Positions 24,205 through 31,471 of a DNA stretch of 32,980 bases are shown one piece after another. How positions within the stretch are numbered: position 1 is the first letter of the stretch; each line of letters starts with the position of its first letter. The stretch spans positions 1-32,980 of the forward strand of contig JBPOIK010000133.1 in NCBI GenBank assembly GCA_052034525.1. The letters are read 5' to 3'. The notes beneath the pieces are model-generated. The model did no database searches. It saw nothing but the letters and a program-made list of their open reading frames with translations, and had not been told where the DNA came from. The position numbers and the translations under genes were made by a program. The DNA comes from JAFGJQ01 sp052034525 (GTDB lineage: Bacteria > Planctomycetota > Phycisphaerae > UBA1845).

Positions 24205-25247
24205 GTACGCGGCGGCGCATCTGTATTCTGACAGACGGGTATCTGGACCTTTTCACGGCCAAAACCGCGGTGGGGCTTCTGTGGCACTGCCCACAGGAGG
24301 TTGTGGTCGTGGTCGACTCCCACCACGTCGGCGGCGACCTCGTCTCGCTGGTGGGTTGCGGCGGCGGCGTTCCGATCGTCGGCAGCGTGCCGGACGCCGT
24401 GGTTTATCGGCCGGATCATCTGGTGATCGGCGCGACCCTGCCGGGAGGTCGGTTCCCCGACGCCTGGCGGCGGCATGTTCTAGACGGCCTGGCCGCTGGA
24501 ATGCACGTCGTCAACGGGCTTCACACGCGGCTGGCCGATGATCCCGAGTTCTGTGCGGCCGCCGCCCGCGCCCAACGGCGTGTCGTGGACGTGCGAACGG
24601 TGCGGCAACCGGACAAGGTCGGGACCGCCCTGGCACGCTCCACCCGCGCCCGCCGCGTCCTGACCGTTGGAACGGACTGCAACCTGGGCAAGCGGCTGAC
24701 GGCCATAGAACTGACCCGCGCCTTGCGGGCCCGGGGGCTGTGCGCCGAATTCCTGGCCACCGGCCAGACGGGCGTCATGATCACGGGCGGCGGGATTGTG
24801 GTGGATGCGGTTCTTTCGGATTTCGTATCCGGCGCGGTGGAGGCGATGGTGCTGGAACACGCCGACGCCGACGTCGTGGTCGTTGAGGGGCAGGGCGCCT
24901 TGCAGCATCCCAGCTACTCCGCCGTAACGGCCGGGCTGCTTCATGGCGCGGTGCCGGACCGCATGATCTTGTGCCATGCGCCGTCGCGCATCCGGTTTCG
25001 CAACACGGATGTGCCGCTACCCCCGCTGACCGAGACCATTCGGCTCCACGAGGCCATGCTCCGCCCGCTGCACGTTGGCCGTGTGGCGGCTGTCGCCCTG
25101 AACTGCCATGGCATGACCGACGAGTCCTACCGTCGGGCCGTGGACCGCATCCGGTCGGAAACCGGGCTGCCCGCCGTCGATTGCATCCGCGAGGGCGCAG
25201 ACATCCTGGTGGAGGCCGTGCTGAGCGAGAACGAGCCAGACAATTGA
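24201..25247 (+). CDS. DUF1611 family protein (P-loop, DgcN-like)
   Basis: 348 residues, family length. An N-terminal Rossmann-like half (~1-130) contains RRICILTDGYLDLFTAKTAVGLL and MHVVNGLHTRLADDPEF. A C-terminal P-loop domain (~150-340) carries GTDCNLGKRLTAIELTRALR (157-176), with GTDCNLGKRLT as the phosphate loop, then ATGQTGVMITGGGIVVDAVLSDFVSGAVE and VEGQGALQHPSYSAVTAGLLHG, all diagnostic of DUF1611. A marine homologue, DgcN, has been linked to D-glutamate catabolism by N-acetylation; whether that applies here is unknown, since no partner amidohydrolase or dehydrogenase is nearby. Start by coupling to the seven-codon ORF. The stop overlaps a TTG that could start the next gene. Confidence 0.85.
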   Translation: MSTRRRICILTDGYLDLFTAKTAVGLLWHCPQEVVVVVDSHHVGGDLVSLVGCGGGVPIVGSVPDAVVYRPDHLVIGATLPGGRFPDAWRRHVLDGLAAGMHVVNGLHTRLADDPEFCAAAARAQRRVVDVRTVRQPDKVGTALARSTRARRVLTVGTDCNLGKRLTAIELTRALRARGLCAEFLATGQTGVMITGGGIVVDAVLSDFVSGAVEAMVLEHADADVVVVEGQGALQHPSYSAVTAGLLHGAVPDRMILCHAPSRIRFRNTDVPLPPLTETIRLHEAMLRPLHVGRVAAVALNCHGMTDESYRRAVDRIRSETGLPAVDCIREGADILVEAVLSENEPDN

Positions 25248-25276
25248 AGCGGAAAAAACCATCCCCATCTGCCTCG

Positions 25277-27427
25277 ATGCCGCCTGTCGCCGGACGGCGG
25301 TATCCGTGGAAAACCGCCGCGGCGCCGGCCCTCGTGGCGGTCACGGCACTGATGATGGGGTTGCCCTCGCTGCGGGGGGAGTTTCTATCGGGCGACGACA
25401 TCACGCTGGTGCGGGACCACGTTCTGATCAATCACCCGTCACTGGCACACGCCGTCAAGCTCTTCCGCCCCGACGCGAACCGCGATCTGTACCAGCCGGT
25501 GCCCCTGCTGACATTCGCCGTGAACTTCGCCATGGTCCACGGACTGGGGCTGCGGGCCGAGGCCACCGGACCCCAGGCCGGTGTGTGGCTCTTTCACCTG
25601 ACCAACGTTCTGCTGCACGCGGCAACGGCCGTTCTGGTCTGGTGGCTGATCGCCAGATGGTCCCACAGCGCGTTGCCGCCCGTTCTCGGAGCGATCCTCT
25701 TCGCGATTCATCCGCTGAACGTGGAGACGGTCGCCTGGCTCAACGGCCGGATGATGCTCATGTCGACTCTGTTCGTCGTGGCCGCCTTGGTCGCAGCCGA
25801 TGCCTGGCAGTCCCGAGGCCGCTGGCCGACCGCCGCGGCTTGCGTGCTGTGTGCGGCCCTGGCGATGATGTCGAAGGTGCGTCCGGACCTGCCGGTGCTC
25901 CTTCTGCTGCTCATGCTGCTGCGCCGCCGGCGGCCGGCCGTGCGGGCCTGGATCGTATGGGGGATGGTGACGGCGATCACGGCGTTCTTCGCCTGGGTCA
26001 ACCTGGGCCTGTCGCAGGGGTTGCTGGAAGCCGGGGCGGAGACACTGGAGGGATCGCGTTTCGTCCGCACGATCCTTGCCCTGGGGTGGTACCTGAGCCG
26101 TTTCATCGTCCCCTGCGGCCTGGCCACCTGGCATCCGATGCCCAACCCGGCCCAATGGACGGACCCGGCCCTGATCCCTGCGGCGATCATCCTTGTGCTG
26201 GCCGCCGCCATCGTGTTGACTTTTCTGCGGCGCGTGCGGTTTGTCGGTTTGGGTGTGGCGTGGTTCCTGATTGCGATTGCCGTGACTCTCCCGCTCATTC
26301 CGTCCCGAAACGTGCTGGTGGCCGAACGCTACTTCTACCTGCCCGGCATCGGGCTGTGCTGGGCCGCCGCCGCTCTGCTGGCCGCCGCCGCGCGCGCGGT
26401 GCAACGCAAAGCCGCGCCTGCGGGAAAGGCGGCGGCCGTGGCGCTGGGCCTCATCGTCGGCCTGACACTGCTGGTCACAAGCTGGCGCTACGCGCTGACG
26501 TATCGAACGAGCGTGGCTCGGGCCCGCCAGATAGTACAATCTCACCCGGACTCCGAGGGCGTGTGGCGGAATCTGGCCCAGGCGCATCTCCTGGCGGGCC
26601 AGTTCCGGGAGTGCCTGGACGCGGCGCGAACGGAACAGCGTCTGCATCCGGACGCCGAAACCACGTCCGCCGCCCAACTGGAAGGCATGGCGCTCTTTCG
26701 TTTGGGTCGCATCTCGGAAGGACTGGCCCGGCTGGAAGCCGCCGTCGCACGGTCGCCCGAAGACGCCATCGGCCTGTTTCGACTGGCCGGGCTGTATCAG
26801 CAGGCCAACCGGCCGGAAGACGCCCTGCGCGCGTATGTTCGGGCCGCGGAAGCGGAACCCCGCCACAACCCTTCCCTGATTGCCGCCGGTGCCCTGCTGC
26901 TGGCCGACAAGCAGTACGAAGAGGCCCGGACCCTGTTCCAGCAGGCGCTTCAGAACAACCCGTATGATCTGACCGCCAACCGCGGGCTGGCCGAAATCGA
27001 CATGGATCAAGGCCGCCTGGACGCCGCCGCGAATCGTCTGGAATCCATGCTCACCTGGGTTTCCGAGTATGACGGCGCCCGGGCCACGCTGGCGCTGGTG
27101 GAGCTGCGACGCGGTCGGCCGGAACACGCCCTGATGCAGGTCGAGCGGATCATCGCGGATCCGCAGCGAAACCCGCCGGACGTCTCCGAAAACCTGCTGG
27201 CCGCCCTGAAAGAGTACTCCGCCGAGCACGCGGAAGACCCGTACGCCATCTTCCTGGCCGCACTGTTGCTGCTGGATCAGGGCCAGCCGGCCGTCGCACG
27301 TCAGGGCCTGTTGACCTTCAAGAGTCTGTGTCCGGATCCCGCCTGGCAAGCCCGGGCCGATCGCTGGCTGGAATGGAGAGGTAAACCGAGCGTCGGGACC
27401 GTGCCGGGCGATCCGTTTTTTCGTTGA
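25277..27427 (+). CDS. TMTC-like membrane protein with C-terminal TPR repeats
   Basis: 716 residues from the ATG at 25277; a TTG at 25244 overlapping the previous stop is an alternative start. The first ~400 residues are multi-pass. The early loop GEFLSGDDITLVRDHVLINH holds the acidic residues of GT-C enzymes, and HPLNVETVAWLNGRMMLMSTLF (~143-164) is the signature shared with TMTC-type O-mannosyltransferases. From ~414 onward TPR units appear (VWRNLAQAHLLAGQFRECLDA, AIGLFRLAGLYQQANRPEDAL and others), probably on the outer face. It likely glycosylates exported proteins using a lipid-linked sugar, but the substrate is unproven; many bacterial homologues are uncharacterised. Confidence 0.75.
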   Translation: MPPVAGRRYPWKTAAAPALVAVTALMMGLPSLRGEFLSGDDITLVRDHVLINHPSLAHAVKLFRPDANRDLYQPVPLLTFAVNFAMVHGLGLRAEATGPQAGVWLFHLTNVLLHAATAVLVWWLIARWSHSALPPVLGAILFAIHPLNVETVAWLNGRMMLMSTLFVVAALVAADAWQSRGRWPTAAACVLCAALAMMSKVRPDLPVLLLLLMLLRRRRPAVRAWIVWGMVTAITAFFAWVNLGLSQGLLEAGAETLEGSRFVRTILALGWYLSRFIVPCGLATWHPMPNPAQWTDPALIPAAIILVLAAAIVLTFLRRVRFVGLGVAWFLIAIAVTLPLIPSRNVLVAERYFYLPGIGLCWAAAALLAAAARAVQRKAAPAGKAAAVALGLIVGLTLLVTSWRYALTYRTSVARARQIVQSHPDSEGVWRNLAQAHLLAGQFRECLDAARTEQRLHPDAETTSAAQLEGMALFRLGRISEGLARLEAAVARSPEDAIGLFRLAGLYQQANRPEDALRAYVRAAEAEPRHNPSLIAAGALLLADKQYEEARTLFQQALQNNPYDLTANRGLAEIDMDQGRLDAAANRLESMLTWVSEYDGARATLALVELRRGRPEHALMQVERIIADPQRNPPDVSENLLAALKEYSAEHAEDPYAIFLAALLLLDQGQPAVARQGLLTFKSLCPDPAWQARADRWLEWRGKPSVGTVPGDPFFR

Positions 27428-27455
27428 CATGAATCGCCCGCCATTTGACATTCAT
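27424..27455. repeat. TTGACAT direct repeat with nested inverted repeat
   Basis: TTGACAT occurs at 27424-27430 and 27445-27451, exactly 21 bp (two helical turns) apart. The same segment contains ATGAAT (27429-27434) facing ATTCAT (27450-27455). It lies between the TPR gene and the antiporter and could be a regulator-binding site. Both TTGACA copies look like -35 boxes, but no -10 follows at the right distance. Confidence 0.3.
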
Positions 27456-27506
27456 TGAACGGATGGAAGAACCGGACGAAAAACGCCATCGACGGCGGAG
27501 GACCTC

Positions 27507-29222
27507 GTGCCGACCAAGCATTCTCCACTGCGGATCGCGGTCTGGTGTGCGCGTCTGATCGTACTGGCCGCCTTGGCGCTGCTTTGCGTCCGGACCGCTC
27601 TGCTGATTGCGGAAGGCACGGCCGGGACACCGCCTGAAACGCTCTACGGCCTGTATACGCTCACCCCGGCCCTGGTGGCGATCGGCCTGGCGATCGTGAC
27701 AACACAGGTTCTGCCCGCACTGGCTCTGGGAGTGCTGGTGGCGGCTGTCATGTTGCTGCCCTGCCTGCCGATCGACGCCCGGTACGGGGAGGCCAATGGC
27801 CTGGTCGCGGCCGTGCGGGTGGCCGTGGAAACGTACGTGGTCGGGGCGATGTCCGACTCGATCCACATCAAGATCATCGTGTTCACTCTGACGATCGGAG
27901 GGATGGTCGGCGTCATCGGCGCGCACGGCGGGACCGCCGCCCTGGTGGGCCTGGTGGCCGGTCGGGCACAGGGTCGGCGGGCCAGCCAGATAGTGGCCTG
28001 GCTGGCCGGCCTGATTGTCTTCTTCGACGATTATGCCAACAGCATGATCATCGGTCCGACGCTTCGGCCGGTGTTCGACCGCCTTCGGCTGTCGCGGGCG
28101 AAGCTGGCGTTCATCGTGGATTCCACCGCCGCCCCCGTGGCCTCCATCGCCCTGATCGGCACCTGGATCGGAACGGAAATCGGGTATATCCAGAGCGGGC
28201 TGGATGAGTTGGCGCGTCAGGGGGCGCCGGCGTGCGTTGCGCACGTGACGGCCTATCAGGCGTTCCTGCAAAGCGTGCCCTATCGCTTCTATCCCATCTT
28301 CGCGCTGGTGCTGGTGGGACTGCTGGCCGGCATGGGCCGGGATTTCGGACCGATGCTCGCGTCGGAGCGATCTGCGGTGAGCACCCCGGTCCCGACCGAG
28401 GCCCTGGCCGCCGTGAGCCGCCGGCGTGGGTGGCTGGCGGCGATCCCCGTCCTGATCCTGGTGGCAGGCACCATAATCATCATTCTGATGACGGGCATCC
28501 GCAGTGTTCCGCCGGGGCAACCCCTTACGGCCCAAGCCGTGCTGGCCGGCGCGGATGCGTTCGGCTCCATCCTCTACGCGGCAATCGCATCGCTGATCGC
28601 AGCCGTGCTGCTGGGAATCCTCACTCGCGCCGCAACCCTGTCCCAGACGATGCAGGCCACGCTCGAAGGCATGGCGCGGATGTTCCCGGCCGTCGTGGTG
28701 CTGGTGCTGGCGTGGGCCCTCTCGTCATCCACGTCGGACCTGCGTCTGGGGGCGGTGGCCACCGAGCTTCTCAAGGGGTCAAGTGCAACGCTGGCCTGGC
28801 TCCCGTTGCTGATCTTCCTCGCCGCCGCCGGCGTCTCGCTGGCGACCGGCACCTCGTGGGGCACCATGGCCATTCTGTGCCCCGTGGCGGTGGAGGTCTC
28901 GGGGCGACTGGTGGGCGACCTGCCTGTGGACGAAGCCCACCGCGTGTTCTATGCCTCGGTGGGCGCGGTGCTGGGCGGAGCCATTTTCGGGGATCACTGC
29001 TCGCCGATCAGCGACACGACGGTGCTCTCCGCTGCGGCCAGCGGATGCAGCCTGGAAGAGCACGTCTGGACCCAGGCCCCTTACGCGCTGAGCGCGTGTG
29101 CCGTTGCCGTCCTGGCCGGCAATCTGCTCTGCACCACGTTCGGCTGGCCGGTCTGGTTGTGCATCGGCCTGGGCGTGTTCATGCTGGCGCTGGGCGTACG
29201 GGTGCTCGGGACGAAGATCTGA
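27507..29222 (+). CDS. nhaC: NhaC-family Na+/H+ antiporter
   Basis: 571 residues with about 12-13 hydrophobic segments. The GTG start at 27507 follows GGAGG (27497-27501) with 5 nt spacing. Characteristic NhaC-superfamily stretches are GGMVGVIGAHGGTAALVGL, GLIVFFDDYANSMIIGPTLRP (~170-190) and the C-terminal SLATGTSWGTMAILCPVAV with GAIFGDHCSPISDTTVLSAAAS (~490-511). The acidic residues in FDDY and GDH are the expected ion-binding positions. It would exchange external protons for internal Na+ in the inner membrane, for pH and sodium homeostasis. It stands alone after a 79-nt gap and is convergent with the hydrolase gene 28 nt beyond its stop. Confidence 0.88.
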   Translation: MPTKHSPLRIAVWCARLIVLAALALLCVRTALLIAEGTAGTPPETLYGLYTLTPALVAIGLAIVTTQVLPALALGVLVAAVMLLPCLPIDARYGEANGLVAAVRVAVETYVVGAMSDSIHIKIIVFTLTIGGMVGVIGAHGGTAALVGLVAGRAQGRRASQIVAWLAGLIVFFDDYANSMIIGPTLRPVFDRLRLSRAKLAFIVDSTAAPVASIALIGTWIGTEIGYIQSGLDELARQGAPACVAHVTAYQAFLQSVPYRFYPIFALVLVGLLAGMGRDFGPMLASERSAVSTPVPTEALAAVSRRRGWLAAIPVLILVAGTIIIILMTGIRSVPPGQPLTAQAVLAGADAFGSILYAAIASLIAAVLLGILTRAATLSQTMQATLEGMARMFPAVVVLVLAWALSSSTSDLRLGAVATELLKGSSATLAWLPLLIFLAAAGVSLATGTSWGTMAILCPVAVEVSGRLVGDLPVDEAHRVFYASVGAVLGGAIFGDHCSPISDTTVLSAAASGCSLEEHVWTQAPYALSACAVAVLAGNLLCTTFGWPVWLCIGLGVFMLALGVRVLGTKI

Positions 29223-29250
29223 TCGCACCGGGCCCCGCATCATCCGGACC

Positions 29251-30084
29251 CTACAACCCGCGCAGCCAGTTCACCAGGTCATCCAGGTAGCGTTCGCGGC
29301 CGGCCGCGAATTCCAGAGTGTGCCGCGCCCCCTGATAGGTTGTTATCTGCACCGTCGGCCAGGCGAACTCACGCAGAAACCGGCGAGTGGCCGCATTGTC
29401 AATGATCCGCTCGTCCTCGGCCAGCAGAACGTGCAGCGGGACCGGCGGAGCGACACCGAGCCGCCGGGCCGTCCGATCCATCCGCCGCGACGCGAGGAAG
29501 AAACCGGCCGTGGCCTGATGAAGCTGAAGCGCGTCGTTTTCAAGCCACTCGATCCACGCGGAGTCGTCGGTGAACAGTTCCGGGTCGTTCAGTGGAATGG
29601 CGAACCGGCGGTGAGGGTCGGACAGCATGGCCCAGCCGATACGCAGCTTGTCCAGGGGCGTCACGTCCACGATGGGAAACAGGCCCGGGGTGATCAGGGT
29701 GAGGCTGGCAATCGGCTCCGGTCGCGTCACATACATGGCGGCGGCGAGCTTGCCGCCCCAGCTCACCCCGAGCAAATGATGCCGCCGAACGCCCGACCGC
29801 CGCGCGAGTTCGTCCGCGCAGGCGAAAGCGTCGTCCAGCAATTGTCCGGGGTCGTCCGCGTGTCCGCGGTCCTGCTCGTTGCGGCCGGAGCCCCGTCGAT
29901 CGGGCTGAAGCACCGAGAACCCGGCCTGCCGCAGCCGCTCGGCCGACGCCTCATACCACCCGCAATGCGACTGGATGCCGTGCAGATACAGCACGCTGCC
30001 TGCGGTCCGCTCGGCCGCCCAGTACCGCGCGTACGCCTCGTATCCATCCGGCAGTCGAACGTGCAGTTCCTCGAATCCGGCCAT
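29251..30084 (-). CDS. Alpha/beta hydrolase, monoacylglycerol-lipase-like
   Basis: 277 residues, a single alpha/beta-hydrolase domain. The oxyanion segment VLYLHGIQSHCGWYE (31-45), the DRRGSGRN turn (62-69) and the nucleophile elbow GVSWGGK with Ser108 match the serine-aminopeptidase S33/monoglyceride-lipase group. Asp224 in LLAEDERIID and His255 in GARHTLEF complete a triad. No signal peptide, so it is probably a cytosolic esterase or lipase; its substrate cannot be told. The start is the ATG at 30084, 8 nt after a TAGGAT -10 on the same strand, which suggests a leaderless message. It is divergent from the uracil-DNA glycosylase. Confidence 0.85.
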   Translation of the reverse strand: MAGFEELHVRLPDGYEAYARYWAAERTAGSVLYLHGIQSHCGWYEASAERLRQAGFSVLQPDRRGSGRNEQDRGHADDPGQLLDDAFACADELARRSGVRRHHLLGVSWGGKLAAAMYVTRPEPIASLTLITPGLFPIVDVTPLDKLRIGWAMLSDPHRRFAIPLNDPELFTDDSAWIEWLENDALQLHQATAGFFLASRRMDRTARRLGVAPPVPLHVLLAEDERIIDNAATRRFLREFAWPTVQITTYQGARHTLEFAAGRERYLDDLVNWLRGL

Positions 30085-30092
30085 CGTGGGCG

Positions 30093-30121
30093 ATCCTACC
30101 GTCGATTGCGGCCGGTTTCAC
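30093..30121 (-). promoter_or_regulatory. Promoter of the hydrolase gene, leaderless arrangement
   Basis: On the minus strand GTGAAA (30116-30121), a 17-nt spacer and TAGGAT (30093-30098); the ATG at 30084 begins 8 nt after the -10. The layout copies the 1908-1936 promoter, but the -35 is weaker (4 of 6). Confidence 0.4.
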
Positions 30122-30148
30122 CCCGCGAATCCGGATCGGCCTCCGCCG

Positions 30149-30176
30149 GTGACAGTCCCGCGGACCGTGATAGAAT
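30149..30176 (+). promoter_or_regulatory. Promoter of the uracil-DNA glycosylase gene
   Basis: GTGACA (30149-30154), a 16-nt spacer and TAGAAT (30171-30176), both 5 of 6 to consensus. The start codon at 30227 follows after a leader of about 44 nt. Confidence 0.55.
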
Positions 30177-30226
30177 GAATACGCTCGGCAGTCCCCGGAC
30201 CGCCGAATCCGGCATGGAGAAACCGC

Positions 30227-31021
30227 GTGTCTGAGCAGACAACCGAGGTCCGCCAGGCCCTCAGGCAGTTCCTTCGCACGGACGCCCTGTTTGGCGTGTC
30301 TGCGGTGCCGATCCCACAACGGGCGCTCCCGGCCAGGTCCGGACGGTCCCCCGCCGGGTCCGCGCCGGTCAGCGGGCCCACCGTGCCGGCCGTGGATCCG
30401 GCCGTTCGCGCGGAAAGAGCCGCCGCGTTGAAAGCGCTGGACGAGCAGAGCGTGAAGAACTGCACGAAGTGCGGACTCGCCACCACGCGGAAGAACACCG
30501 TCTTCGGCCAGGGGGATCCGACGGCCCGACTGGTTTTTGTCGGCGAGGCCCCGGGCGCGGAGGAAGACCAGCAGGGCGAGGCGTTTGTCGGCCCGGCCGG
30601 CCAGTTGCTCACCCGCATGATCGCCGCCATGGGCCTGACGCGCCAGCAGGTCTACATCTGCAACGTTCTCAAGTGCCGACCGCCGGGCAACCGGACGCCG
30701 GCGCCGGACGAAGTGGCCGCCTGCCTCCCGTATCTGGTCGAGCAGCTCCGGGTGATCGCGCCGCAAGTGATCGTGGCCTTGGGGGCTCCGGCCGCGCAGA
30801 CGCTTCTGCAGACGGGCGAAACCATCGGTCGGCTGCGCGGGCGGTTTCATGACTGCTACCTGTCCGGCACGGCCCTCTCCGGAGACTCGATCCCTCTCAT
30901 GCCGACTTACCACCCCGCGTACCTGCTTCGCTCTCCAGGGGAAAAGGCAAAGGTCTGGCAAGACCTCCAGATGGTGATGGCAAAGCTGGGGTTGCCGCAC
31001 CCCGCCGGCAGCGGCCGATAA
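30227..31021 (+). CDS. Uracil-DNA glycosylase, family 4 (Fe-S type)
   Basis: 264 residues. The GTG start at 30227 is preceded by GGAGA (30215-30219). After a ~70-residue Pro/Ala-rich N-terminal extension comes the family-4 domain: VFVGEAPGAEEDQQGEAFVGPAG (104-126) holds the catalytic motif. Four cysteines at 79, 82, 150 and 166 (CTKC, LKCRPPGNRTP, AACLPYL) are spaced to bind the 4Fe-4S cluster. MPTYHPAYLLR (225-235) is motif 2. The enzyme removes uracil from DNA as the first step of base-excision repair. The N-terminal extension is longer than in thermophilic enzymes (~200 residues in total) but is common in bacterial SPO1-pol-like members. It has its own promoter and ends at a strong inverted repeat. 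Confidence 0.92.
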   Translation: MSEQTTEVRQALRQFLRTDALFGVSAVPIPQRALPARSGRSPAGSAPVSGPTVPAVDPAVRAERAAALKALDEQSVKNCTKCGLATTRKNTVFGQGDPTARLVFVGEAPGAEEDQQGEAFVGPAGQLLTRMIAAMGLTRQQVYICNVLKCRPPGNRTPAPDEVAACLPYLVEQLRVIAPQVIVALGAPAAQTLLQTGETIGRLRGRFHDCYLSGTALSGDSIPLMPTYHPAYLLRSPGEKAKVWQDLQMVMAKLGLPHPAGSGR

Positions 31022-31039
31022 GGAGTCGGGTAGGGAAAG

Positions 31040-31082
31040 AGCCGGGCGCCCGGACCTCCTAATGCGGTCCGCGCGCCCGGCT
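31040..31082. terminator. Bidirectional terminator-like hairpin
   Basis: A 17-bp stem with one mismatch: AGCCGGGCGCCCGGACC (31040-31056) against GGTCCGCGCGCCCGGCT (31066-31082), with a 9-nt loop. It starts 18 nt after the glycosylase stop and 43 nt from the end of the convergent small lipoprotein gene. There is no long T-run on either side, but the stem is the strongest of its size in the window. Confidence 0.65.
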
Positions 31083-31125
31083 GAGGTTCCAGTCCGGTTC
31101 GTCTATCCGTGGCTGTCTGCGGTGC

Positions 31126-31290
31126 TCACGGGTTGTTGGATACGCCCCCACCCGGGGAAATGGCCACGCCTACTATCGTGTCCGTGTCCGACGGGGGATA
31201 CTGCACGTTGCAGTCGCCGATCATGAGCATCGCGGAGCCGACGACCAGTGCCGCCAGGGCCCGCAGAATGCGCCGCTTCATCGAGTTCAT
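31126..31290 (-). CDS. Small putative lipoprotein, 54 residues
   Basis: The ATG at 31290 is preceded on the minus strand by GGAAAGGA at normal spacing. The peptide starts MNSMKRRILRALAALVVGSA and continues with MLMIGDC, a lipoprotein-type signal with Cys27 at an acceptable though imperfect lipobox (IGDC). A short acidic/Gly-rich tail follows: YPPSDTDTIVGVAISPGGGV. The basic start, hydrophobic core and Cys support a real gene despite its size. It lies between the glycosylase terminator and the hairpin that ends the TSP3 gene, so it is probably its own unit. Function unknown. A frame shifted by one base on the same strand is open longer but has no signal-like start. Confidence 0.55.
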   Translation of the reverse strand: MNSMKRRILRALAALVVGSAMLMIGDCNVQYPPSDTDTIVGVAISPGGGVSNNP

Positions 31291-31425
31291 CTTCGCTCAT
31301 CCTTTCCACCGGGCCGTCCGGTTTCCGCTCTGATCGAACAAAGTCGGTTCTGCTTGGGAGAACCTCCGAAACCTCGGTATCGGTTTCAAGAGTATCGCCT
31401 TTTGTCCGTGCGTTCAACCGTTCGT

Positions 31426-31457
31426 CCGACCGCCCGGGCAAACCCCCGGGCGGTCGG
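31426..31457 (-). terminator. Perfect 13-bp hairpin downstream of the TSP3 gene
   Basis: CCGACCGCCCGGG (31426-31438) pairs perfectly with CCCGGGCGGTCGG (31445-31457) across a 6-nt loop, 15 nt past the TSP3 gene's stop on the minus strand. There is no T-run, but length and position suit a terminator. Confidence 0.6.
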
Positions 31458-31471
31458 CGCCTGGACGGTTT

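Noticed and set aside
25439..27451. 670-codon minus-strand frame opposite the TPR protein
   Set aside because: Gln/Arg/His/Gly-rich shadow; the plus strand has clear TMTC and TPR motifs.
31103..31441. 112-codon minus-strand frame overlapping the small lipoprotein
   Set aside because: It lacks a signal peptide, is Arg/Gly/Asp-rich, and would read through the TSP3 terminator hairpin; the shifted 54-residue frame has a better start and gene-like features.
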